DNA of 64,000 bases, from positions 34,204 through 98,203 of the forward strand of contig VGAL01000002.1 in assembly GCA_016870715.1 (NCBI GenBank), written 5' to 3'. The position numbers were made by a program, and so were the translations under genes. Shown here one piece after another: positions 9,924 to 19,852 of this stretch. This stretch comes from Actinomycetota bacterium. Its GTDB lineage: Bacteria > Actinomycetota > Actinomycetes > Nanopelagicales > Nanopelagicaceae. The first letter of the stretch is position 1; each line of letters opens with the position of its first letter. The notes beneath the pieces are model-generated. The model was given only the letters and a program-made list of their open reading frames with translations, was not told the origin of the DNA and did no database searches.

Positions 9924-10792
9924 AGATCGATCCCAGAGAAAAGATCTCTCTCCCTGCCTTGCTCATCGACATCGGGTCCGGCGGCGCCTTTTACTCGGGT
10001 GTAATACTCAAAACCAAATACCTGCATACCCAAAGAATTCGATAGCGCAAAAAAAGGTCCATCTACTGCGATTTGTGTTCGATGTGCCCGCATCGCCTCT
10101 TGCTTGCTCTCCACATAGTTATTTCCATCGATCACTGCACTTACCAATGAGTCATCTTTCACAAATGGCAAATCATCGATTGATCCAACACCAAAGAAAT
10201 CTGACCCAATCTCTTTCATTGCATCCATTCCTTGCTGTACGACAGATCGCGGCATAATGTTCCAATAGATCTTTTGAATTTCCCAACCACGTGCTGCACT
10301 GATTTCAGATGCCTTCATCGCCACTCGATGGGCTTGAATATGATCGGGGTGGCCATATCCACCAAATTCATCGTAGGTAATCAAAACCTGCGGCTTGAAA
10401 TCCACGATGTAGTCGGCGAGCGCATCAGTTGCTTCGAGCAGGTCGGCGCTCCAAAAGACATCAGCACGCGAATTCTGTGGCATTCCCATCATGCCGCTAT
10501 CTCGATATCGAGTTTTTGGTGCGCCTAAGAACCAATGTTTTTCAACTCCCAGCGCAGAAAGCGCGCCAGCTAACTCTTGCTCACGAATCTCCGCCAATCG
10601 ATCCTCTTTATCGCTTGCTGCTTCTGCCAGGTCGGGCACGAGTATCTCGCCCTCTTCGCCACGAGTGCAGGTTACGAGCGCTACTTCAACTCCCTCATCT
10701 GCATATTTCGCCATTGTCGCACCATTATTGATGGTCTCATCGTCAGGATGTGCATGGACCAGCAAAAGGCGTCTAGGTCTCGCCGATTTCAT
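9920..10792 (-). CDS. mshB: N-acetyl-1-D-myo-inositol-2-amino-2-deoxy-alpha-D-glucopyranoside deacetylase (mycothiol biosynthesis)
   Basis: LLLVHAHPDDETINNGATMAKYADEG; GYGHPDHIQAH. Confidence 0.92.
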   Translation of the reverse strand: MKSARPRRLLLVHAHPDDETINNGATMAKYADEGVEVALVTCTRGEEGEILVPDLAEAASDKEDRLAEIREQELAGALSALGVEKHWFLGAPKTRYRDSGMMGMPQNSRADVFWSADLLEATDALADYIVDFKPQVLITYDEFGGYGHPDHIQAHRVAMKASEISAARGWEIQKIYWNIMPRSVVQQGMDAMKEIGSDFFGVGSIDDLPFVKDDSLVSAVIDGNNYVESKQEAMRAHRTQIAVDGPFFALSNSLGMQVFGFEYYTRVKGAAGPDVDEQGRERDLFSGIDL

Positions 10793-10817
10793 GGAGGAAA
10801 GGGTACGGTGATTTCCT
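10793..10817. promoter_or_regulatory. Divergent promoter region mshB(-)/S9 peptidase(+) with -10s sharing TA
   Basis: AGGGTACGGT 10800-10809: TACCCT-N7-ATG on -, TACGGT-N8-ATG on +. Confidence 0.55.
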
Positions 10818-12908
10818 ATGGTCGCCATGTCGCAACTCTCATTCCCACGTCACTCTGCAAAGACACAACGCTTCTCACTTGGAGCGCCGCGAACTTTCAC
10901 CCTCTCCCCAGATGGCCAACGGGTACTTTTTGTGCGAAGCCTGTCAGGCAGTGACCGAATTGGGCGCCTCTATCAATATGACATTCGCACCGATATCGAA
11001 GAGCTTCTTGTGGATCCACTCCACCTCCTGCTTGACGGTGAAGAACATCTCTCTGCGCAGGAACGCGCCCGTCGGGAACGGACTCGAGAGGCTGCCGGAG
11101 GTATCACTTCGTACTCCACAGACCAGAAGTGCCAGACAGTTGCTTTCGTCCTATCGGGAAAACTTTATTCATTTGAGATTTCCATTAAAAAATTAACCGA
11201 ACAGCCGAGTGCGGGAGTGGTAATCGACCCACAACTCTCCCCCGATGGCAAAGCAATCGCGTATATCACTCCGGAAGGGGAACTCCACCTTTCACGTGGT
11301 AGTAAGGTCGAAGTTCTCTGCACGCCAGAGAATGAAGATATCTTTTACGGTACTGCAGAGTTCGTTGCTAGTGAAGAGATGAATCGTCATCATGGTTTCT
11401 GGTGGAGCGCAGATAGCACATCATTATTTGTAGAACGTTTTGATCAATCTCCAGTCACCAAAATTTGGATAAGCGATCCTGCCAATCCAGAGAGCGCTCC
11501 ACGACAGGTGAGGTACCCATTTGTGGGCACGCCAAATGTCAAAACGTCGCTATTTATCCTCGACTTATCTGACCACTCTCGAAAAGAGATTATCTGGAAC
11601 CCCGAGCATGAATATCTCTGCTCGGTTTCACCGGGAGATGGCAAGGTTCCACCGCTGATGCTGACAATGTCTCGAAATCAACGTCACGCCGAGATTCTTG
11701 CAATCGACAACGAGTCAGGCCAGGTGCGAGTAATCGCAGAATTAAAAGATCCAGCATGGATTGACTTGGTAGGAGGTGTTCCTGCTTGGAGTCCGTCAGG
11801 TGAATTAGTTACTCATGTGATCCATGAAAATACTCACGCGATTGCAATAAATGGTGAGGTGGTCACCCCTGTCAATCTGCAAGTTGACGGCATCATTTCA
11901 ATCGATAGAGATGGCATCACCTTCTCGGGAAGTTTCGAGCCAACGCAATCTCATATCTATTGGCGCGGCTGGGGCGGTGAATTCGAAGCTATGACTTCAA
12001 AACCTGGCGTCCACATGGCGCGCACAAGTGGTGGCACTCTGCTCCTAATCTCACGAGATCTTGAAAGCTATGAAATCTCAGTTGTCATCAAGCGTGATGG
12101 AATTACTAAAAGAATTGCAGCCCTCAATGAAAAACCAGAGGTTGATGCGGAACCAGAATTTCTCGTTCTTGGTGAACGTCAACTTAATGCAGCGCTTTTA
12201 CTTCCGCAAAATCGTGCGGCAAAGAACCTGCCGCTATTAGTTGATCCCTATGGTGGACCTGGACATTCCCGCGTGCTCCATGCAAAAAGCGCTTATGCGG
12301 AGGCGCAGTGGATTGCAAACCAAGGTTTTGCCGTACTCATCGCAGATGGTCGTGGCACACCGAACCGAAATCCAGAGTGGGAACGGGCAATTCTCAACGA
12401 TCTTTCATCTGCGCCCGTAACCGATCAAGCAGATGCAGTTCTTGCTTTAATTAAATCTCGCCCTGGTTTAATCGATTCTTCGCGAGTTGCCATTCGCGGT
12501 TGGTCCTTTGGCGGTTATCTTGCTGGGCTTGCCGCCATGCGTCGACCAGAGATCTTCAAGGCGGCGATTATTGGTGCACCAGTCACTGATTTTCGACTTT
12601 ACGATACTTTCTATACCGAGCGGTTCATGGGGCCAGACGATAAACATCCAAACTACGAGAATTCATCGATGCTCAATGATGCTAAGAATCTCTCAGTTCC
12701 TGTGATGATCATTCACGGTATGGTCGATGACAATGTACTGGTCTCGAACTCACTCAAACTCTCTTCGGCCCTCCTTGAAGCCGGTAAGGCGCATGAGGTA
12801 CTTCCTCTTACTGGAGTTACTCATATGACACCACAGGAAGTTGTCGCGGAGAACTTGATGTTGCTCGAGTTAGATTTCTTGACTCGCGCGCTACAAATTA
12901 ATAAGTAG
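10818..12908 (+). CDS. S9-family prolyl oligopeptidase / DPP-IV-like peptidase
   Basis: GWSFGGYLAGLAA nucleophile motif, N-terminal beta-propeller-like region, C-terminal HGMVDDNV. Confidence 0.92.
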   Translation: MVAMSQLSFPRHSAKTQRFSLGAPRTFTLSPDGQRVLFVRSLSGSDRIGRLYQYDIRTDIEELLVDPLHLLLDGEEHLSAQERARRERTREAAGGITSYSTDQKCQTVAFVLSGKLYSFEISIKKLTEQPSAGVVIDPQLSPDGKAIAYITPEGELHLSRGSKVEVLCTPENEDIFYGTAEFVASEEMNRHHGFWWSADSTSLFVERFDQSPVTKIWISDPANPESAPRQVRYPFVGTPNVKTSLFILDLSDHSRKEIIWNPEHEYLCSVSPGDGKVPPLMLTMSRNQRHAEILAIDNESGQVRVIAELKDPAWIDLVGGVPAWSPSGELVTHVIHENTHAIAINGEVVTPVNLQVDGIISIDRDGITFSGSFEPTQSHIYWRGWGGEFEAMTSKPGVHMARTSGGTLLLISRDLESYEISVVIKRDGITKRIAALNEKPEVDAEPEFLVLGERQLNAALLLPQNRAAKNLPLLVDPYGGPGHSRVLHAKSAYAEAQWIANQGFAVLIADGRGTPNRNPEWERAILNDLSSAPVTDQADAVLALIKSRPGLIDSSRVAIRGWSFGGYLAGLAAMRRPEIFKAAIIGAPVTDFRLYDTFYTERFMGPDDKHPNYENSSMLNDAKNLSVPVMIIHGMVDDNVLVSNSLKLSSALLEAGKAHEVLPLTGVTHMTPQEVVAENLMLLELDFLTRALQINK

Positions 12909-14097
12909 GTAGTGAGGTATCAATCTGTTTGGCCCAGGCAAGCACGCCACCGCTGACATGTGTTGCATCAGAGAATCCCGCACCTTTGAGTACCGCTAGA
13001 CATTCAGCAGAGCGAACCCCGCTCTTGCAATGCAAGATGATGGGCTTATCTTGCGGAAGTTTGGCAAGGACTGAACCGTCGAGAAATTCCTGCTTAGGAA
13101 TGAGAACCGACCCAGGAATCCGCACAATCTCAAACTCTGCAGGCTCACGAACATCGATGAGTAGGAAGTTGTCGTGGTGATCCATCTTGCTCTTGAGTTG
13201 GTCAACAGTGATAGTTGACCCTGCAACTGCTTCAGTTGCAGCGGTAGATATCGCACCGCAGAAACCTTCATAATCTTCAAGCAGTTCTCGCTGCGTTGCA
13301 TTGGATCCACATAGGACGCAGTTAGGGTCTTTGCGAATCTTGACCTTCCGATAACTCATCTCAAGTGCGTCATAGATCATCAATTCACCAATGAGGCTCT
13401 TACCAATCCCGGTCAACAACTTGATGGCTTCAGTAACTTGAATGGATCCGATTGATGCGCAGAGAACTCCGAGCACGCCACCTTCGGCGCAACTGGGTAC
13501 CATTCCCGGCGGAGGTGGCTCGGGGTAAAGGCAGCGATAGCAGGGGCCATGCTCTGCCCAGAAGACGCTGGCCTGTCCATCGAAACGATAGATAGAACCC
13601 CAGACATAGGGCTTACCCAAAAGTACTGCTGCATCGTTAACCATGTAGCGGGTCGCAAAGTTATCGGTGCCATCGATGATTAAGTCATATTGTGAGAACA
13701 ACTCCATAACATTGGAGTTATCAAGTCGAGTCTCATGAATGATTACTTTTGTGTAAGGGTTGATTTCGGCGATACTTTCAGCAGCGCTCTGCGCTTTGCT
13801 CTTACCAATATCGCTCTGGCCATGAATAATCTGTCGTTGCAAATTTGATTCGTCAACGACATCAAACTCGACAATTCCCAAAGTACCAACGCCGGCTGCT
13901 GCCAGATACATCAAGGCCGGCGATCCCAATCCCCCAGCGCCAACACAGAGCACCTTCGCCGCCATCAGTCGACGCTGACCGTCCATCGCTACATCGGGGA
14001 TAATCAAATGGCGGCTATACCTACGTACCTGATCGACTGTGAGGGAAGGGCCAGGTTCAACTAGCGCTTTATGGGGCGGATTCATGGGCAGGCTCAC
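12898..14097 (-). CDS. moeZ: MoeB-like adenylyltransferase with C-terminal rhodanese domain
   Basis: VLCVGAGGLGSPALMYLAAAGVGTLGIVEFDVVDESNLQRQ; rhodanese CKSGVRSAE. Confidence 0.93.
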   Translation of the reverse strand: MSLPMNPPHKALVEPGPSLTVDQVRRYSRHLIIPDVAMDGQRRLMAAKVLCVGAGGLGSPALMYLAAAGVGTLGIVEFDVVDESNLQRQIIHGQSDIGKSKAQSAAESIAEINPYTKVIIHETRLDNSNVMELFSQYDLIIDGTDNFATRYMVNDAAVLLGKPYVWGSIYRFDGQASVFWAEHGPCYRCLYPEPPPPGMVPSCAEGGVLGVLCASIGSIQVTEAIKLLTGIGKSLIGELMIYDALEMSYRKVKIRKDPNCVLCGSNATQRELLEDYEGFCGAISTAATEAVAGSTITVDQLKSKMDHHDNFLLIDVREPAEFEIVRIPGSVLIPKQEFLDGSVLAKLPQDKPIILHCKSGVRSAECLAVLKGAGFSDATHVSGGVLAWAKQIDTSLPTY

Positions 14098-14156
14098 ACC
14101 CCTACTCTGCCATGTTTATTTACCCTCGCTCCACTTGAAGGCCTACCATCAACCCC

Positions 14157-14777
14157 ATGAGCGATGCCAAAGCGCGGTTACCTCGCGATGAACGGCGAGC
14201 GCAACTTCTCACCGCCGCCCTTGAAGTCTTCACCGCAGCTGGATATCACGCAGCAGCGATGGATGAGATTGCCGATCGCGCCGGAGTGAGTAAGCCGGTG
14301 CTCTACCAACACTTTCCGAGCAAGCTCGATCTCTATCTAGCAGTCCTTGATCTCCATGTCGATCAATTGGTCTATTCGATTCAGCGGGCCATTGCTTCGA
14401 CTCAAGATAATGCCGATCGCGTCCGCGCCACCGTGGATGCCTACTTCAACTTTATCGAGGAAGAGGGTGAGGCATATCGCCTACTCTTCGAAAGCGATAT
14501 GAGCGTCGAGCCTGCAGTGCGGCAACGACTCACGCGTATGACATATGACTGTGCTGCTGCCGTGAGCGCTGTCATTGCTGCCGATACCGGAATCCCTGAT
14601 GAAGCAGCGATGCTCCTTGGAATCGGCTTAGTGGGAACCGCGCAATTTACTGCGCGCTATTGGTTAGAGCGCGATGGTCGTGTACCCCGTGAGGAAGCTG
14701 CGCGACTAGTTGCCAATCTCCAATGGCGCGGCATCTCTGGATATCCGCGCACCCTTGACGAGCGTGGCAAGCGATAA
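14157..14777 (+). CDS. TetR/AcrR family regulator
   Basis: RRAQLLTAALEVFTAAGYHAAAMDEIADRAGVSKPVLYQHFPSKLDLY. Confidence 0.94.
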   Translation: MSDAKARLPRDERRAQLLTAALEVFTAAGYHAAAMDEIADRAGVSKPVLYQHFPSKLDLYLAVLDLHVDQLVYSIQRAIASTQDNADRVRATVDAYFNFIEEEGEAYRLLFESDMSVEPAVRQRLTRMTYDCAAAVSAVIAADTGIPDEAAMLLGIGLVGTAQFTARYWLERDGRVPREEAARLVANLQWRGISGYPRTLDERGKR

Positions 14778-14794
14778 CTCGATACAGTGGGAAT

Positions 14795-15073
14795 ATGAGT
14801 ACAAAGAAGAGCGCGCCATCAACATCTGCATCAACTTCCAGCAGCAAAGTCGAGGTACGAATCGGAATCACCGACTCTCCTCGCGAGCTCACTATCGAGT
14901 TAAGTAATACTGCAGATGAGATCGAGGCAACGGTTGAGCGTGCGCTCCACGAGGGATCTCATGTCGCGTTCACCGATGAACGTGGTCGACGATTGATTGT
15001 GCCGGCGGCCAAAGTTGGCTTTGTCGAGGTTAGCGCGCGATCAGAGCGAAAAGTTGGCTTCGGAACTAACTAG
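14795..15073 (+). CDS. DUF3107 family protein
   Basis: VEVRIGITDSPRELTIELSNTADEIEATVERAL...; conserved order after moeZ and TetR. Confidence 0.88.
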   Translation: MSTKKSAPSTSASTSSSKVEVRIGITDSPRELTIELSNTADEIEATVERALHEGSHVAFTDERGRRLIVPAAKVGFVEVSARSERKVGFGTN

Positions 15074-15093
15074 AACTAACTAGAACTAACTAG
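15064..15093. repeat. 3 x 10 bp direct repeat AACTAACTAG between convergent genes
   Basis: Read directly; contains the stop codons of DUF3107 and the ParA-like gene. Confidence 0.97.
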
Positions 15094-15794
15094 AGTAAAT
15101 CGTAGGTTATCTCGCGAAAACGCCCCGCTAGTTCGCTCGACTTCTTGAAGTTAAGTAGCGAAGTACCCGCAACCACCGCCTCGGGAATCAAAGGGCTTCG
15201 TGGAATCCCCGGGTCAATGACCTGTTTACCAAACTTTCTCATGAGTTCGCTCATCATCTCAACGCCGCGTTTAGCACGCGGATCAACCATCGTTGGCAAG
15301 ATTGCACGGACCTTTGCCCGAAACTTCTTACTCGCTTCAGCTACGTGAATCGCTCCTCTGACCGACAGAAAATCTAAACGGGTAGGAATGATCAGCTCAT
15401 CGGCGGCAGCGAGCACGCTCTGATTAATGTCGCCCAATCCTGGAGCTGCGTCGATGATGATGATGTCGTATTCAAAATCTTTGAGAGCATGAAAGAGCAC
15501 TTCGCTCCTCTTTAACCGCGAGAGTTCATACAACTTGGGTGAAGATGGGATGAGATCAACTCGCTCGTTTGTCTGATGGATCATGCCAAGGGCACGCTCT
15601 CGCCCAGAGAAGATGTCATGAACGCTCCGATGTGATCTCTCCTTTCCGAGAATGAAAGTGAGCGCGCCTTGCGGGTCGCAATCGACCAGTAATACCCGTC
15701 TGCCATATTCAGAGAAGGCAACTGCGATGGAGAGCGCGCTTGTCGTCCTGCCCGCGCCACCTGCACTGTTCATAAATCCAAGGATGCGACTCAT
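15090..15794 (-). CDS. ParA/MinD-like protein with degenerate Walker A
   Basis: MSRILGFMNSAGGAGRTTSALSIAVAFSEYGRRVLLVDCDPQGALTFILG...YDIIIIDAAPGLG; start at 15794 overlapping upstream stop. Confidence 0.88.
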   Translation of the reverse strand: MSRILGFMNSAGGAGRTTSALSIAVAFSEYGRRVLLVDCDPQGALTFILGKERSHRSVHDIFSGRERALGMIHQTNERVDLIPSSPKLYELSRLKRSEVLFHALKDFEYDIIIIDAAPGLGDINQSVLAAADELIIPTRLDFLSVRGAIHVAEASKKFRAKVRAILPTMVDPRAKRGVEMMSELMRKFGKQVIDPGIPRSPLIPEAVVAGTSLLNFKKSSELAGRFREITYDLL

Positions 15795-16573
15795 GAATTG
15801 CCAATCATCTGAGTGCGCTGCTCTCGAGCGTACGGACTCATCCGCATAACCTCTGGTAGGCGAAGAGCGTTGTTGCGAAAAGCCACCAAGGCGCGATTGG
15901 TCACGCTCTCTTGCCCCGGAAAACTCGGCCAGCCGTACACATCGCGAGCCCAACGCGGTAACGAGGCAGCGGCGAGCGTGGCTACCGATGCCCAAAGTCC
16001 TGTCGCGGGGGTGGCGAAGCGAAGAACCGGTGACATCGGAGGGAAGGTGAGAAAGACGCTGGTGCGCTTGGCTTCTTCCGTTGCCTTAAGTTTTGGTTGT
16101 ATCTCTTCCATATACCGATGCAGTTGCTCATATGAACTCGGCACACTCTCTCGATCTATCCCAACGAGCTCTGCAAAGATCACCATCTGCTCCAAATAAT
16201 CGTCGATATCCATATCTGATAAGGGCATCCCTGACCTCTTTGCGACATCGATAAAGGCATCGACCATCGAGGTATGAACCCAGAGCAACTCCTCTTGAGT
16301 ATCCAAACCCAATCGGCGATGTATCATTCGTACTCGTTCAGCGGCGGGATCGACCTCTTCACGTGAGCCGTACGTCACCAGCGAGACGTACTCTCCGGTG
16401 CGGCGCAATCTGCCCCACGCATCGTCGCGAAAATCTGAGTACTTTGCGACCCCCGCCATCGCTCCAGGGTGTAGAGCTTGTTCCATAAGTGCACGTATTC
16501 CACCAACGATTAACGCTGGATCAGAATGTAGTCGCGCGACAATCGAATCGGGCGCGAAATAACCTCTCTGCAC
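15791..16573 (-). CDS. DUF2236 / MpaB-Lcp-like oxygenase family protein
   Basis: QALHPGAMAGVAKYSDFRDDAWGRLRRTGEYVSLVTYGS...LLWVHTSMVDAFI. Confidence 0.82.
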   Translation of the reverse strand: MQRGYFAPDSIVARLHSDPALIVGGIRALMEQALHPGAMAGVAKYSDFRDDAWGRLRRTGEYVSLVTYGSREEVDPAAERVRMIHRRLGLDTQEELLWVHTSMVDAFIDVAKRSGMPLSDMDIDDYLEQMVIFAELVGIDRESVPSSYEQLHRYMEEIQPKLKATEEAKRTSVFLTFPPMSPVLRFATPATGLWASVATLAAASLPRWARDVYGWPSFPGQESVTNRALVAFRNNALRLPEVMRMSPYAREQRTQMIGNS

Positions 16574-16597
16574 AAGACTCCCCTAAGAAATACTCTT

Positions 16598-17404
16598 TTA
16601 CTGTTCATCAAGGCCCGCCCACGGTTGCGCAGGTGCTCGATCGGCATCGGTACATATCCGAGCGTAATCGCAATATGCGCAAAGCGCTCCCGGAGTAGCT
16701 GGGAAGCGCATTTCGGCAGTGGCTTCTAACGCCTCGACGGCGATACGTTCGGCGCGATTTATATGGCGGGCCAGCGAAGCATCGTCGTGACGGAAAGCAA
16801 CTTTGGTATCAGATGGAAGGTGATGAAGTTCTACCGTGCGACATGGCTTCCGTAACGTGCGCTCGGCCGCGAGCGCATAAATCGCTAGCGCTAACGAACC
16901 ACCAGTCTCCGCCTCATCAGGGGGGCGCTTTCCAGTCTTGTAATCAACAATTACTAATTCACCATCGCGTTCATCGATTCGATCGACACGACCAGAGAGC
17001 GATAGTCGCCCAGTTGTCGTACTCACAGTTCGCTCTATACCTCTAGGCTCTAGATGTGGATCAACATTGGCCAGATATTGTCGTACCCAATTCTCAGCGC
17101 GAAATCGATAGCGATCTGATTGCTCTTCATCACGAAATCCTTCGTTACGCCAATGCTTAATTACTAGCTCTGCTCCTTTTTCCATAGTGCGCTCCTCAAG
17201 CGCAAGTGTGAACCATTCGCGGAGCGCGTTATGAACTGCGCTTCCCATGCTGTTGTGGCCCCACGGTCCGCCTCGTGGAGGTTTTGGGGTATCTATATAT
17301 GTGTAGCGATACTTCTTTGGACAATCCAGCCACGTCTCTAAACGATAAGGCGTACAGGCGAAAAGCCTCTCTGGCATTCCATCAAAAGTTTGTTGATCGC
17401 TCAT
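16598..17404 (-). CDS. RecB-family PD-(D/E)XK exonuclease domain protein
   Basis: GELVIVDYKTGKRPP and C-terminal CAYCDYARIC. Confidence 0.9.
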   Translation of the reverse strand: MSDQQTFDGMPERLFACTPYRLETWLDCPKKYRYTYIDTPKPPRGGPWGHNSMGSAVHNALREWFTLALEERTMEKGAELVIKHWRNEGFRDEEQSDRYRFRAENWVRQYLANVDPHLEPRGIERTVSTTTGRLSLSGRVDRIDERDGELVIVDYKTGKRPPDEAETGGSLALAIYALAAERTLRKPCRTVELHHLPSDTKVAFRHDDASLARHINRAERIAVEALEATAEMRFPATPGALCAYCDYARICTDADRAPAQPWAGLDEQ

Positions 17405-18039
17405 GCGTTGATAAAGGCGCGTACAGAATCAGCAATCATCTGGACCGCGATTGCCGCTAGTAAGAGACCTGCGATTCGAGCAATCAATGTCACCCCAGAT
17501 TTCTTGATGATCTTGATAATCCCAGTGGAATAGGCGAGTACCAAACCAAGAAATAAGTGCAAAATAACAATCGCGACCAGAAGCGCGGCCATCATCGCAA
17601 CTGAACTCGTCGATGAAGATGTTGCCTGTTTAACGAAGATGATCGTGGCAACGATTGCTCCTGGCCCTGCCAGTAATGGAGTTCCTAAAGGAACAAGTGC
17701 AACATTGACATCGCTCTCGTCCGCTGGTTTCCGTTCATTTCCGATGAGGAGGTCGAGCGCCACTAGCAAGAGGAGTAAGCCGCCTGCTCCCTGTAGCGCT
17801 GGAAGGGAAATCTTCAGATAGTCGAGGATCAACTGACCAAAGAGTGCAAAGACAATTATGACTAATAAAGAGACGCTCGCCGTTTTCCATGCCAATCTCC
17901 GTTGCTCTTCCACGGAGTATTTCGAGACTAGAGAGAGAAAAATTGGCATCACTCCTGGCGGGTCGATAATCACAATCAAGGTGACAAAGACCTGAATGCC
18001 AAAGGTGAGCGCGCTGATGGTGCTCATACTCGCGTTCAA
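17401..18039 (-). CDS. MarC-family integral membrane protein
   Basis: FVTLIVIIDPPGVMPIFLSL...VALVPLGTPLLAGPGAI. Confidence 0.92.
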   Translation of the reverse strand: MNASMSTISALTFGIQVFVTLIVIIDPPGVMPIFLSLVSKYSVEEQRRLAWKTASVSLLVIIVFALFGQLILDYLKISLPALQGAGGLLLLLVALDLLIGNERKPADESDVNVALVPLGTPLLAGPGAIVATIIFVKQATSSSTSSVAMMAALLVAIVILHLFLGLVLAYSTGIIKIIKKSGVTLIARIAGLLLAAIAVQMIADSVRAFINA

Positions 18040-18896
18040 ATCGTAAACACCTCACATCCTTTACCTCGGTCGAGGATACCCTCCCAAACTTCCGGCGCAG
18101 TGACTTCCATCGCAAGTCGTTGGCCAACACTGATACCGTGATAATCACTGGAACCGGTTGCGAAGAGTCCGCGAGCATCGGCCAATTCGCGCAAACTCGC
18201 ACGTGCGCTCTCATCATGATCACGATGATCAACTTCGAGGCCATCTAGTCCGCATCTTGCAAGCGATTCAATCTCATCGAGTGAGTAAATGGCCCCGCGC
18301 GAGCCAGCCAAGCCATGAGCAAGGATGCTGACACCACCGGCATTCTTTATCGCAGCGATTGCCTCTTCCGGGCTCGGAGCGAAATGTCCGACATAAAATG
18401 GAGAATCATTATGTAAATACTGAGCAAAGGCTTCGTTACGACTTTCGACTACACCTCTTGCCACCAACGCATCAGCCAGATGCGGCCTCCCAAACGTGAC
18501 CGCGCTACCAGAGTGCGCAACTACATCATCGAAAGAGATATCGATGCCTGCACCATTGAGCAACTCAATGATTTTTCGCATACGAGGAATCCGATCATCA
18601 CGAGTCAGAGACATTATTTCCGCAAGTGCGCTATTGCCTGGATCGAAGAGATATCCGAGCATATGAACGCTCATCCCGGATGGGGTACGACAGGAAATCT
18701 CTGCACCGGGAACAATTGTTAATTTGGATGAGCTATCGAGATTTCGTTGATTCTGTAAACCTTGCCAACCAAGCACCGTGTCATGATCGGTAATAGCAAT
18801 CACGGCTAACTCTGCCAATCGGGCTTGTTGAATTAACTCCTCTGGTGAATCTTGGCCATCACTGATGTTGGTATGAGTATGAAGATCAATCAACAT
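18036..18896 (-). CDS. PHP-domain phosphoesterase
   Basis: MLIDLHTHTNISDGQDSPEEL...ITDHDTV...GSSDYHG. Confidence 0.93.
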   Translation of the reverse strand: MLIDLHTHTNISDGQDSPEELIQQARLAELAVIAITDHDTVLGWQGLQNQRNLDSSSKLTIVPGAEISCRTPSGMSVHMLGYLFDPGNSALAEIMSLTRDDRIPRMRKIIELLNGAGIDISFDDVVAHSGSAVTFGRPHLADALVARGVVESRNEAFAQYLHNDSPFYVGHFAPSPEEAIAAIKNAGGVSILAHGLAGSRGAIYSLDEIESLARCGLDGLEVDHRDHDESARASLRELADARGLFATGSSDYHGISVGQRLAMEVTAPEVWEGILDRGKGCEVFTI

Positions 18897-19821
18897 GTGG
18901 ATGCTCGCCCTCTAGCTCGCCCTGTAGTTGCGAGGTTCGGGTTGCTACTAACCCGCTACCAAAAATTAATAACGCAATCCCAGGAATGATTCCTGCTGGG
19001 GGGACTTGATTTAACCACCATGCAGCTAGTAGCGCGCCGACTGGAACCTCGAAGAAGACAATAAGCGAGACTACAGCAGGATTTACTCGCACCAGCACTT
19101 GATTGAACATCGTGTGGCCAAGTAGTTGGGCGCCCACAATCAAGCCAATAATTAATAGCCACTCCGATTGCGGATAATCTGTAAGCGATGCTCCAGAAGG
19201 AATCACAAATATCAAACATGTGAGGGCGCAGACTAAGTAACAAATTGCAGTGTACGTAGTTGTCGAGACTACCTTTTGAACGTGAGAACCTGCAGTCACA
19301 TACGCTGCCGCAAGTGCGCCACCCAGGAGTGCAATCAAGTCACCGAGAAGCGAGCGGGTTGATAACGACCAATCCACGCCGGTGATAATGAGAACGCCAA
19401 TCATTGAGATTCCCATACCTACCCAGACTCGGTAATCGACTTTTCTTCCCTTATAACGGAGCCAGAGCGCAGCAAAAATTGGTTGCATCGCAGTTAAAGC
19501 AGTGCCGCTTGCCACGCTTGTCATTCGCATCGAGTAGAAGAAGCAGATGAAATGAAGAGCGAGGAATACTCCAGCAAGAATCGACCAGCCCCAGGAAATC
19601 TTCGATAGTCGACGCCACTCTCCCTTTGCAATTGCAAAGGGCAAGGTAATCAAAGAACCGCCGAGATTTCGCCAAAATATTGCTACGGGAACCGCCATGG
19701 TGCCCCATGCGATGAGTGGACCTGAGGTGCCGATGCCGAAGACTCCAATGGTTAAACGAAGTAAATCAGCGCCGGAAATAGGAGATCGCATCCGTGCTGC
19801 GGGACCCTGATGCGAAGTCAT
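18886..19821 (-). CDS. EamA/DMT-family transporter
   Basis: Multi-TM, two EamA-like halves; start placed at MTSHQGPAARMRSP. Confidence 0.88.
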   Translation of the reverse strand: MTSHQGPAARMRSPISGADLLRLTIGVFGIGTSGPLIAWGTMAVPVAIFWRNLGGSLITLPFAIAKGEWRRLSKISWGWSILAGVFLALHFICFFYSMRMTSVASGTALTAMQPIFAALWLRYKGRKVDYRVWVGMGISMIGVLIITGVDWSLSTRSLLGDLIALLGGALAAAYVTAGSHVQKVVSTTTYTAICYLVCALTCLIFVIPSGASLTDYPQSEWLLIIGLIVGAQLLGHTMFNQVLVRVNPAVVSLIVFFEVPVGALLAAWWLNQVPPAGIIPGIALLIFGSGLVATRTSQLQGELEGEHPHVD

Positions 19822-19852
19822 GAGGAAGACCCTAACCGGTACCCTTAGGCTT

